Positions 8,928-16,433 of a stretch of 64,000 nt of DNA are shown here, one piece after another (the first letter of the stretch is position 1; each line of letters begins with the position of its first letter). Origin of the DNA: Ferruginibacter paludis (lineage in GTDB: Bacteria > Bacteroidota > Bacteroidia > Chitinophagales > Chitinophagaceae); assembly GCF_030409685.1 (NCBI RefSeq), contig NZ_JAUFQJ010000024.1, positions 682,001 to 746,000 of the forward strand, read 5' to 3'. The position numbers and the translations under genes are program-made. The notes below the pieces were generated by a model that saw nothing but the letters and a program-made list of their open reading frames with translations, ran no database searches and had not been told where the DNA came from.

Positions 8928-10027
8928 GATTGTACCAGCACACTATCTGTTTGTACAGCAATTATATTACCGACCGGTGTCGTGAATTTTTCAAGTCCAT
9001 GCTGTTTTAAGATATTTTTTACTTCGTCCGCTGCAGCTACACTTACAGCAATCAGCAAACCGCCGCTTGTTTGCGGATCTGCAAGAATTGTTTTTTGATA
9101 AGTTGTAATGGTGCCGATCTTTTCTCCGTAACTATCCCAGTTTCTATGCGTACCGCCGGGCACACAGTTTTGATCAAGATAGTCTTTAATTTCAGGAGTA
9201 ATCAAGGGTATGTTGTCGAATTGAATAACAGCAGATACACCGCTGCCTTCTGCCATTTCAACCAGGTGGCCCAATAAACCAAAGCCTGTAATATCGGTCA
9301 TTGCATGAACGCCTTTAATAGCTCCCAATGCTTCACCCACTTTGTTCAACTGCATCATTTGTTTTGCAGCCATGCCTTTGTGTTCTTCTTTCAGTAACCC
9401 TTTTTTTTCTGCCGTAGTTAATATTCCAACACCCAGTGGTTTGGTTAAAAACAACAGATCCCCTTCTTGTGCCAGGTTATTTTGTTTGATGTTTGGCACT
9501 GAGACCAGGCCGTTTACGGCCAGTCCAAAAATGGGTTCCGGGCTGTCAATGCTATGGCCACCAGCCAATGGTATTCCGGCTTCCAGGCAAATGCTTCTGC
9601 TGCCTTCAATTACTTTTTGTGCAACCGCGGGTGGCAACACATTGATGGGCCAGCCCAGTATTGCAATTGCTAAAATGGGTTTTCCGCCCATGGCATACAC
9701 ATCACTGATGGCGTTGGCTGAAGCGATGCGGCCAAACTCATACGGGTCATCCACAATAGGCATAAAAAAATCTGTGGTGCTGATAAGTGCGGTACCGTTG
9801 CCCAAATCATACACCGCAGCATCATCTTTACTGTGGTTGCCTACAATGAGTTTATCATTATCTGGGCGGGCTATATTACTGGTCAGAATTTCATCCAATA
9901 TTTTAGGCGAAATTTTACATCCACAGCCGGCACCATGAGAATATTGCGTAAGCTTAAAAACCGGAACCGGTATATTATCCAATGAAATTATTGTTCCATC
10001 ATTATTCATCAAATCGTCATTATTCAT
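8924..10027 (-). CDS. selD: Selenide, water dikinase (selenophosphate synthetase)
   Basis: A 367-residue enzyme that makes selenophosphate from selenide and ATP. The catalytic loop TQYSHGAGCGCKISP carries Cys35 and Lys38, equivalent to Cys17 and Lys20 of E. coli SelD; a cysteine, not selenocysteine, is encoded. Downstream are the ATP/metal-binding STTDFF and GGHSID motifs. The ATG at 10027 is chosen because it follows the stop of the upstream gene by 13 bases; a longer frame from 10078 would overlap that gene. It is third in an operon with mnmH, so its product probably feeds tRNA 2-selenouridine synthesis. No selA or selB is seen in the window. Confidence 0.95.
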   Translation of the reverse strand: MNNDDLMNNDGTIISLDNIPVPVFKLTQYSHGAGCGCKISPKILDEILTSNIARPDNDKLIVGNHSKDDAAVYDLGNGTALISTTDFFMPIVDDPYEFGRIASANAISDVYAMGGKPILAIAILGWPINVLPPAVAQKVIEGSRSICLEAGIPLAGGHSIDSPEPIFGLAVNGLVSVPNIKQNNLAQEGDLLFLTKPLGVGILTTAEKKGLLKEEHKGMAAKQMMQLNKVGEALGAIKGVHAMTDITGFGLLGHLVEMAEGSGVSAVIQFDNIPLITPEIKDYLDQNCVPGGTHRNWDSYGEKIGTITTYQKTILADPQTSGGLLIAVSVAAADEVKNILKQHGLEKFTTPVGNIIAVQTDSVLVQS

Positions 10028-10040
10028 CTTATTAAAAAAT

Positions 10041-11519
10041 TTATTCCCGCTTTTTCCTTTGCAGGATGATTTGTGCATTGGATTTTAAATCCGCACTAAA
10101 ACGAACATCATATACCGCATCGCCGTCATGCACTACCAGCAAACCGGTATTGGGTGGTATGCTGCCGAGGTTTTCTGCATACATCACCAGTTTAATTGAA
10201 TCCGGTGTTTCCTTTGTAATATAAATGGTTTTGCTTACTGCTTTCGTGCTCAAACCCTGTTTGGAAAAAATAACATCGCCATTCATTACAACACTTACAG
10301 TATCTCCATCTACATAACCATTATCATACAGGGTGAGTACCAGGCTATCGCTTTGAAAATAGACTGCCTGCGAAGTAGCGATCGATCTTTTATCCACGTC
10401 TGCGGCACCTTTTACAACACTGGGTGCAATTGGTTCAGGCTTCTTTTCCACTACAGCAACTGCAACTGCCTTTGGCTTTTCAATCGCCACGGGCGGCGCT
10501 GCAACCGGTGCCGGCTTACTTACAACAGGAGGTGCCTTCTTAACTTCTGCCGGCTTAGCCGCGATAACAGCAGGTGGCGGTACAGGTTTGGTCACCACGG
10601 GCGGTGTTTTTTTAACTTCAGCAGGTCTACTTACTGCTACCGGTGATGGTGCACTTACAGGCGGCGGAGTTTTCTTTATCTCAACAGGTTTATTTACCGC
10701 CGTTACAACAGGAGCAGTCGGTGGAGTTACAGTTGTTGCGGGCTTTGTTTCAACAGGTTTATTTACTACTGCAACTACCGGAGCCGGCGGAGTTGGAACG
10801 GGTGTAGCAGGCTTTGTTTCAACTGGTTTTGGTATAGCTGCAACAGTGGTTACGGGCTCAGCAACAACAGGCTTTTTTTCAACAGGTTCACTTACTGGTT
10901 TTTGTTTAACATCGGGATCAACCGCCGTTGGTGGCGCTACGCTGATGTTTGTTTTAGGCGCTTGCAATGCTACCACCTGTGGCGCAGGTTTTTTCTCTGG
11001 TTCTTTAAAAACCAGTTTATCTTCCAGCTTTAAATCTGCCAGTTTTTTATATAGTACCGTTTCTTTAAAATCGTTTTTGCGTTGCATTATAACGGTACCC
11101 GTTGCTGATAAAAAGCGTTTGGTACGGTTGGTACTCCAGCTGCCTTTCATTATCATGGCAGTATCCTCAATAGTAAGGGTAACTATCATGGTCTTTTTAA
11201 TATTTTTTGGGGGAGTAAAACTAAATGAGTTGTCTATGAGGCTTACATCTTCAATAATAATCTCATCTCCTTTTCGCTGAATAGTAACATCCCTTAACCC
11301 GGTTTCCTTTTTTCCATTTTCTTCAAAAGTGATATGCGAATAACCAATCAATTTGTTTTTCACTTCGCTGATGGATAATTCAAAGGGCAGGTATTGTTTG
11401 GTTGAATCAACATACATTTCGCCTTTCCAAAGTCCCGTAATATCACGATCCTGCGCCAGCAGGCTGGCAGGTAATAATAAAGAAAGTAAAAAAAACTTAT
11501 TGAACAGTAATTTTTTCAT
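10041..11519 (-). CDS. Secreted protein with long Pro/Ala/Lys repeat region, in the selenium operon
   Basis: A 492-residue protein with a signal peptide (1-22, ending SLLAQ), an N-terminal folded domain (about 25-150), a low-complexity region (about 170-375) and a C-terminal beta-rich domain (about 380-492). The middle is built from degenerate repeats such as KPVETKPATPVPTPP and PAEVKKTPPVV, resembling the periplasm-spanning part of TonB-like or wall-anchored proteins. Its start overlaps the 3' end of mnmH by 23 bases and its stop precedes selD by 13 bases, so it is translated from the same mRNA. I recognise no enzymatic domain and cannot say why an exported protein lies between two selenium genes. 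Confidence 0.75.
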   Translation of the reverse strand: MKKLLFNKFFLLSLLLPASLLAQDRDITGLWKGEMYVDSTKQYLPFELSISEVKNKLIGYSHITFEENGKKETGLRDVTIQRKGDEIIIEDVSLIDNSFSFTPPKNIKKTMIVTLTIEDTAMIMKGSWSTNRTKRFLSATGTVIMQRKNDFKETVLYKKLADLKLEDKLVFKEPEKKPAPQVVALQAPKTNISVAPPTAVDPDVKQKPVSEPVEKKPVVAEPVTTVAAIPKPVETKPATPVPTPPAPVVAVVNKPVETKPATTVTPPTAPVVTAVNKPVEIKKTPPPVSAPSPVAVSRPAEVKKTPPVVTKPVPPPAVIAAKPAEVKKAPPVVSKPAPVAAPPVAIEKPKAVAVAVVEKKPEPIAPSVVKGAADVDKRSIATSQAVYFQSDSLVLTLYDNGYVDGDTVSVVMNGDVIFSKQGLSTKAVSKTIYITKETPDSIKLVMYAENLGSIPPNTGLLVVHDGDAVYDVRFSADLKSNAQIILQRKKRE

Positions 11520-12576
11520 GCAGTAGGTTTTGGATATTGGTTTTTATATCTACGGTTGAACAATTGATTTTTTTAACCAAAGCAGGATCTGTAGCCCTTG
11601 CCGCCAACCCTTTTTCATAGTACTTGTCATAATACTTCAGCAAAATACGAAAACATTCCCGGTGATTATTTTCGAGCAGGTAGTTTACGGCCTGTTTTGT
11701 TTCAAGACCGCCCAATCTTTTTTGAATTCTAATGACTGCATTTACCATAGCAGCCTTGTCGAATTTGCCATATTCTTCAGTAAGGTAAGTAAGCCTTTCT
11801 TCAAAAGGAATATCCAGGAATACCACCCGACTGCTGCGCATCTGCTTCCAAAAACTATCCGGAATATTCATGGATCCTATACGCTGGCTTTCATCCTCAA
11901 TAAAAATCTCCCCGGCATTACCTGCAACCCTGCTCATTGAATAAAGGGCATCCGCAAGTAAGTTTTCAAACATCTCCTGCGAAGGCTGCGGCTTTTCGCC
12001 CAACGCACCAAAGCTGGAACCCTTGTGATTTGCCAATGCTTCCAGGTTGATTATTTTATACCCATTGTGCTGTAACTCGTGCAATAATGATGTTTTGCCC
12101 GAGCCGGTATACCCGCCAAGTACCGTTAGCTGGTATTGCTCATCGAACCGGGCTCTTGCCCTTTGCCGGTACATTTTATACCCCCCCGTTAAGGTGTATA
12201 CTTTAAATCCATACAGATCAAGCAGCCAGGCTACACCCGCACTCCGCATCCCGCCACGCCAGCAATGTACCAATACAACAGGGTCATTTTCTTGTCTGCT
12301 TCTGTCATTTAATTGAAGAACCAACCTCTCCGCCTCTTCCACCATGGGCCTCATTTTTACGCCAAAGTAATCCAGCCCGATTTTGATGGCTTTTTTTCTG
12401 CTTTGCTGTTTATAAGCTGTACCCACTACTTTTCTTTCTTCATCGGTAAACAATGGCAGGCTATAGGCACCGGGAATATGGGCATGCGCATATTCGCCCG
12501 GACTGCGTACATCCAATACCGGGTACTGCGAAGCGAGCATTAAAAACTGATCGATTAAAATTTTTTGTATGGCCAT
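11497..12576 (-). CDS. mnmH: tRNA 2-selenouridine synthase
   Basis: A 359-residue enzyme (also called SelU) that replaces sulfur by selenium in 2-thiouridine at the wobble position of certain tRNAs, using selenophosphate. An N-terminal rhodanese domain (about 10-130) has the active-site CWRGGMRS loop with Cys105. A P-loop domain follows with GGYTGSGKT (154-162). The ATG at 12576 gives the usual start MAIQKILIDQF; nine upstream codons are left out. It is the first gene of the operon that ends with selD, its selenium donor. Confidence 0.93.
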   Translation of the reverse strand: MAIQKILIDQFLMLASQYPVLDVRSPGEYAHAHIPGAYSLPLFTDEERKVVGTAYKQQSRKKAIKIGLDYFGVKMRPMVEEAERLVLQLNDRSRQENDPVVLVHCWRGGMRSAGVAWLLDLYGFKVYTLTGGYKMYRQRARARFDEQYQLTVLGGYTGSGKTSLLHELQHNGYKIINLEALANHKGSSFGALGEKPQPSQEMFENLLADALYSMSRVAGNAGEIFIEDESQRIGSMNIPDSFWKQMRSSRVVFLDIPFEERLTYLTEEYGKFDKAAMVNAVIRIQKRLGGLETKQAVNYLLENNHRECFRILLKYYDKYYEKGLAARATDPALVKKINCSTVDIKTNIQNLLHEKITVQ

Positions 12577-12661
12577 TGTTGGATGAAAAAAGCTGCTACA
12601 CAAGATACATAAAGAAAAAAGCCATCAGAAAATTTCCTTGAAAAACAAAGTATATTTATTG

Positions 12662-13267
12662 ATGCTTAGAATTATTAAACATCTGCTTCCCTTATTTATT
12701 GTACAATTTTTCACCTGGCTGGCGTTATTTTCGCTTTGGATCTATGCCACACCGGTTATTACCAAATACATTTTTAATACTACAGATGCCGAAAGCGGAG
12801 CCTTTGAAAATGGAACTACCTGGGTAGGTATCTGTTTTGCCTTCTACAGTACGCTGGCTGCAATATTGGCTTTTACTATTCCCGTGTTAACTAAACGGTA
12901 TAGTAAATATAAGCTGCACGCCGTCGCCTTGCTTATCGGGAGCATTGGCCTGCTGCTGATTTACTGTTTTAAAAATCAATACCTCTTACTGATATCGTTT
13001 GCTTTTATTGGCATTGGCTGGAGCAGCATCAGCAATATACCTTACAGCATCGTCAGCGATATAGCACCTGAAAATAAAATGACCACTTATTTTGCTGTAT
13101 TTAATTTTTCTATTGTAATACCACAAATAACCGCTGCCTTCTTACTCGGTTTTTTAACCCGTCATTATTTTTCCGGCCAAACCAACCTCACGATTTTAAC
13201 GGGCGGAGCCGCCATGCTGGTGGCCGCCATCATTATGTTTTTTGTTAAAGAAAAAGCCGCTGAATAA
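12662..13267 (+). CDS. C-terminal half of an MFS transporter (probable gene remnant)
   Basis: A 201-residue protein with about six membrane helices. It begins LLPLFIVQFFTWLALFSLW, which in SLC45-like sugar transporters of Bacteroidota lies near the middle of the protein, at the start of the second six-helix bundle. The normal protein is more than twice as long. The upstream bases belong to the divergent mnmH gene, so the N-terminal half is absent, not merely frameshifted. The frame is intact, hence a functional half-transporter cannot be excluded. An in-frame TTG at 12638 is a possible alternative start. The rho terminator overlaps its last codons. Confidence 0.65.
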   Translation: MLRIIKHLLPLFIVQFFTWLALFSLWIYATPVITKYIFNTTDAESGAFENGTTWVGICFAFYSTLAAILAFTIPVLTKRYSKYKLHAVALLIGSIGLLLIYCFKNQYLLLISFAFIGIGWSSISNIPYSIVSDIAPENKMTTYFAVFNFSIVIPQITAAFLLGFLTRHYFSGQTNLTILTGGAAMLVAAIIMFFVKEKAAE

Positions 13268-13275
13268 TCAGCGGC
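13251..13275 (-). terminator. Intrinsic terminator of rho, inside the end of the MFS remnant
   Basis: A perfect 8-bp stem (GCCGCTGA at 13256-13263, TCAGCGGC at 13268-13275) with a 4-base loop. On the minus strand it is followed by TTTTTCTTT. It lies 32 bases beyond the rho stop. The stem and T-tract also encode the last residues (KEKAAE) and stop codon of the convergent MFS remnant. Confidence 0.75.
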
Positions 13276-13306
13276 CAGTAATGTATTAATTTAAAAGCGT
13301 AAATTT

Positions 13307-14983
13307 TTATCCGTTCATAGAAGTTAAAAATTCTACGTTGTCTTTTGTTCCTTTCATGTTTTTAAGCAGGGTATTCAATGCTTCTTCCGGATTCATATCG
13401 GCCATGTGTTTACGTAATACCCACATGCGCTGGAATGTTTCCTTATCAAGCAACAGATCATCACGCCTTGTTGAAGACGAAACAATATCAATTGCAGGAT
13501 AAATGCGGCGGTTAGACAGTCTTCTGTCCAGCTGCAATTCCATGTTACCGGTTCCCTTAAATTCTTCAAAAATAACCTCATCCATTTTGCTTCCGGTATC
13601 TACCAGTGCAGTGGCGATAATGGTTAATGAGCCACCAAATTCTATTTTACGTGCAGCCCCAAAAAATTGTTTTGGTTTTTGCATGGCATTCGCTTCCACG
13701 CCGCCACTCAATACCTTCCCACTTGACGGAGCAACGGTATTGTGCGCACGTGCCAAACGGGTAATACTATCCAATAAAATCACCACATCATGACCACATT
13801 CAACCAGTCTTTTTGCTTTTTGCAAAGCGATGGTTGAAACTTTTACGTGCTTTTCTGCAGGTTCATCAAATGTACTGGCAATAACTTCAGCCTTTACACT
13901 GCGTTCCATATCTGTTACCTCTTCCGGTCTTTCATCAACCAGCACAATCATCAGGTAACATTCCGGATGATTTTCTGCAATTGCATTGGCCAATTCTTTC
14001 AGCAACATTGTTTTACCCGTTTTTGGCTGGGCAACAATCAATCCACGCTGGCCTTTGCCTATTGGCGTAAACAAGTCCATTATCCTGGTACTGTAATTAT
14101 TGGAAGTGGTAGTAAGGTTTAGTTTTTCAAATGGAAACAAGGGAGTAAGATAATCAAAAGGAACCCTGTCTCTTACTTCTTCCGGGCTTTTACCATTGAT
14201 GGTTTCTACCTTTAGCAATGCAAAATATTTTTCACCTTCTTTTGGCGGACGAACAGATCCGTAAACAGTATCGCCGGTTTTTAAGCCAAATAATTTTATC
14301 TGGGAAGGAGATACGTAAATATCATCCGGGGAGGAAAGATAATTGTAATCACTACTTCTTAAAAAGCCATAACCGTCAGGCATCATTTCCAATACACCTT
14401 CCCCTAATATGATACCGTCAAATTCAATATTAAAAACCTGCTGGTCCCTGCGTTGCTGGTATTGTTTGCTGGGGTACACATTTTGCTGTCCACCTTCTGT
14501 CATTTGCAGTTCAGGCTGCTGTTGTTGTACATCATCTTCTTCATGCAGCAGCGATGCGATGGCTGCAGGTATTGTACTTTGCTCGTCTGTTATTGGCTGA
14601 AGATCTTCTTCGAGTTCGTCCTTTATAACCGGTTGTTTTTTTCTTTCTGCAGTATGTTCTGTTCTTTTATGTTGCTTGTGTTCTGCGGCTTTGGGTTCTG
14701 CTGTTTTAGGTTCTGCCGGAGTTGGTTCTGCTACCGGTTTTTCTGTTACGGGAGAAGCAGCTGCTGCGGGAGCGGCTGTAGCTGCGGCTTTGATGGTGCG
14801 TTTACGCTTGGGTTTTTCCTCGCCTTCGTTTTTTGCTGTTGTATTCATGGTAGTTTGCCTGGCAAGTATCTTATCTATCAGATCCTGCTTTTCTAGTTTT
14901 TTATAATTGGAGATAGTGAGCTGCTCTGCAATATCATGCAACTCAGGAACGAGCATATCGTTCAGTTGTAAAGTGTCATACAT
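13307..14983 (-). CDS. rho: Transcription termination factor Rho
   Basis: A 558-residue hexameric RNA-dependent ATPase that ends transcription. A Rho_N domain (about 5-42) is followed by a roughly 130-residue Ala/Pro/Glu/Lys- and Gln-rich segment, absent from the 419-residue E. coli protein, then the RNA-binding cold-shock-like domain (about 185-255). The ATPase core has Walker A AQPKTGKT (near 320) and Walker B VVILLDSITRLARAHN. Inserted low-complexity regions in Rho are known in several phyla, Bacteroidota among them. The gene has a long upstream region and its own terminator. Confidence 0.97.
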   Translation of the reverse strand: MYDTLQLNDMLVPELHDIAEQLTISNYKKLEKQDLIDKILARQTTMNTTAKNEGEEKPKRKRTIKAAATAAPAAAASPVTEKPVAEPTPAEPKTAEPKAAEHKQHKRTEHTAERKKQPVIKDELEEDLQPITDEQSTIPAAIASLLHEEDDVQQQQPELQMTEGGQQNVYPSKQYQQRRDQQVFNIEFDGIILGEGVLEMMPDGYGFLRSSDYNYLSSPDDIYVSPSQIKLFGLKTGDTVYGSVRPPKEGEKYFALLKVETINGKSPEEVRDRVPFDYLTPLFPFEKLNLTTTSNNYSTRIMDLFTPIGKGQRGLIVAQPKTGKTMLLKELANAIAENHPECYLMIVLVDERPEEVTDMERSVKAEVIASTFDEPAEKHVKVSTIALQKAKRLVECGHDVVILLDSITRLARAHNTVAPSSGKVLSGGVEANAMQKPKQFFGAARKIEFGGSLTIIATALVDTGSKMDEVIFEEFKGTGNMELQLDRRLSNRRIYPAIDIVSSSTRRDDLLLDKETFQRMWVLRKHMADMNPEEALNTLLKNMKGTKDNVEFLTSMNG

Positions 14984-15163
14984 AAAGAAATGAAAAAAGT
15001 TTTTTCAAAAAAATCCGGTCTTAAAGTCTTGAAATAATCCCAATTGTTCGGGTGAGAATTTTTTGTTTGATGGAATGTGACTGTCTGATGCAGTAGTTAT
15101 ATGGAAGACCTTATCAGCAATATTCCTGCACAATATTACGCCGTTTTTGCTAAATACTAAAAA
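14984..15163 (-). other. Upstream region of rho
   Basis: About 180 bases between the rho start and the predicted small RNA on the opposite strand. No reading frame is convincing and I find no clear TAnnTTTG element on the minus strand. The rho promoter and any autoregulatory leader should lie here. Confidence 0.4.
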
Positions 15164-15304
15164 AATTTTTGTTAATGAGGGGGTAACTCAAATGGTAACA
15201 AAGAGAAAATGTGCCTTGTAACCGAGCAGTATTGCAACAATTTGCACGTTGGACAAAGTCATTACCCCTCTGGCTGACATGACTGGTTTTAGCCAGGCTT
15301 TTTA
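15164..15304 (+). ncRNA. Predicted rod-shaped small RNA (6S-like candidate)
   Basis: A plus-strand unit with no coding gene upstream or downstream on that strand. A near-consensus -7 element AATTTTTG (15164-15171) predicts a start near 15177. From there one long hairpin can form: GAGGGG-(G)-TAA (15177-15186) with TTACCCCTC (15262-15270); ATGTGC (15209-15214) with GCACGT (15244-15249); TTGT (216-219 of this kilobase) with ACAA (237-240); and GCA/TGC closing a GUAU loop. Helices are separated by internal loops, as in 6S RNA. An intrinsic terminator follows directly. Length is about 125 bases. Its identity as 6S RNA is a guess from shape; the existence of a terminated transcript is better supported. 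Confidence 0.55.
15270..15303 (+). terminator. Intrinsic terminator of the predicted small RNA
   Basis: CTGGCT (15270-15275) pairs with AGCCAG (15291-15296) across a 15-base loop, followed by GCTTTTTATT. The T-tract is on the plus strand only, so it does not serve ldhA or rho, both of which are on the minus strand. Confidence 0.6.
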
Positions 15305-16288
15305 TTATGCGACGCTATTGGTAAGCTTTGTTCCGGCCTCAAATTCATCTATATTGGCGAGTGTTGTTTTGGCAATTTCCGCTAATGCTTCCTGCGTAAA
15401 AAAGCCCTGGTGAGAAGTGATCAACACATTGGGAAAGCTTAACAGGCGCATGATGTCATCATCATCAATGATATTTTCTGATAAGTCGTTAAAAAACAAT
15501 TTTTCTTCCTGCTCATACACGTCCAGACCGAGATACCCGATGCGGCCGGATTTAAGGCCTTCAATCGCAGCCGGTGTATCTACCAGCCCGCCCCTGCTTG
15601 TATTGATGAGCATTATACCCTGCTTCATCATGGCAATGCTGGTTGCATCTATAATATGGCGGGTTTGTTCTGTCAGCGGGCAATGCAGCGAAACGATATC
15701 CGCCTGTTGAAAAATGTCGATCAATGGAAGGTAGTCAACTCCTGCCGCCTGCATTTCTTTATTAGCTATCACATCAAAAGCCAGCACTTTACAACCAATG
15801 CCCAGCATAATAGTACAAAACAACTGGCCAATTTTACCGGTACCGATCACACCGACAGTTTTACCATAGAGATCAAAACCCATCATTCTTTCCAGAGAAA
15901 AGTTGCCTTCCCTTACCCGGTTATAGGCTTTATGGGTTTTGCGGTTGAGCGTTAAAATCAGCGCCAGCGCATGTTCCGCCACTGCATGCGGAGAATAGGC
16001 CGGTACCCGTACTACCGGGATGCCGTTTGCTCTAGCCGCGGCAATATCTGTATTGTTAAACCCGGCACTGCGTAAAGCTATCAATTGAATGCCATTGCTT
16101 TTTAATGCTGCAATTACATCGGCGGATAATTTATCGTTTACAAAGGCGCAAACTGCGTTGCAATCCCAGGCCAGGTTTACTGTTTGTTCATTTAAAGGCG
16201 CTTCAAAATAAATGATTTCGTGTTTTGTATTATAGCGGTCAAAAAATTCGCGGTCGTACATTTTCGACGAAAAGAAAGCAATTTTCAT
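15305..16288 (-). CDS. ldhA: D-lactate dehydrogenase (2-hydroxyacid dehydrogenase family)
   Basis: A 327-residue NAD-dependent enzyme interconverting D-lactate and pyruvate. The Rossmann motif is VGVIGTGKIGQLF. The catalytic residues are visible as the Arg in NTSRGGLVDTP, a Glu in DVYEQEEKLFF and the His in ITSHQGFFT. The YEQEEKLFFND loop is typical of D-lactate dehydrogenases rather than other family members. I chose the ATG at 16288 (MKIAFFSSKMYD); the 22 upstream codons are not conserved-looking. The gene stands alone; its -7 element sits so near the ATG that the mRNA could be leaderless. Confidence 0.88.
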   Translation of the reverse strand: MKIAFFSSKMYDREFFDRYNTKHEIIYFEAPLNEQTVNLAWDCNAVCAFVNDKLSADVIAALKSNGIQLIALRSAGFNNTDIAAARANGIPVVRVPAYSPHAVAEHALALILTLNRKTHKAYNRVREGNFSLERMMGFDLYGKTVGVIGTGKIGQLFCTIMLGIGCKVLAFDVIANKEMQAAGVDYLPLIDIFQQADIVSLHCPLTEQTRHIIDATSIAMMKQGIMLINTSRGGLVDTPAAIEGLKSGRIGYLGLDVYEQEEKLFFNDLSENIIDDDDIMRLLSFPNVLITSHQGFFTQEALAEIAKTTLANIDEFEAGTKLTNSVA

Positions 16289-16292
16289 GTGG

Positions 16293-16300
16293 CAAAGGTA
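16293..16300 (-). promoter_or_regulatory. -7 promoter element of ldhA
   Basis: TACCTTTG on the minus strand matches TAnnTTTG and is separated from the ldhA ATG by only four bases (CCAC). No good -33 element was found at the right distance. Confidence 0.4.
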
Positions 16301-16408
16301 ATGTGTATTGAAAAGAGTTTTTAGTAAAAGCAATTTCTGCAGCAACATTCTCATTTAGTATAACAGCATTAATACCATGCATTACTTTTAATCCATCAAA
16401 ATCCCCGT

Positions 16409-16416
16409 TATATTTG
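16409..16416 (+). promoter_or_regulatory. -7 promoter element of asnS
   Basis: TATATTTG matches TAnnTTTG exactly and is followed by C, as in several promoters here. Transcription would begin near 16422, about 12 bases before the asnS ATG. The -33 element is weak. Confidence 0.5.
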
Positions 16417-16433
16417 CAGCCAATTTAAACGTT

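Noticed and set aside
10588..11280. A 230-residue Gly/Thr/Val-rich plus-strand frame
   Set aside because: It is the antisense shadow of the Pro/Ala/Lys repeat region of the secreted protein in the selenium operon; the repeats leave the opposite frames open.
14409..14906. Cys- and Ala-rich plus-strand frames opposite rho
   Set aside because: They mirror the low-complexity segment of Rho and have no independent start signals or plausible protein features.
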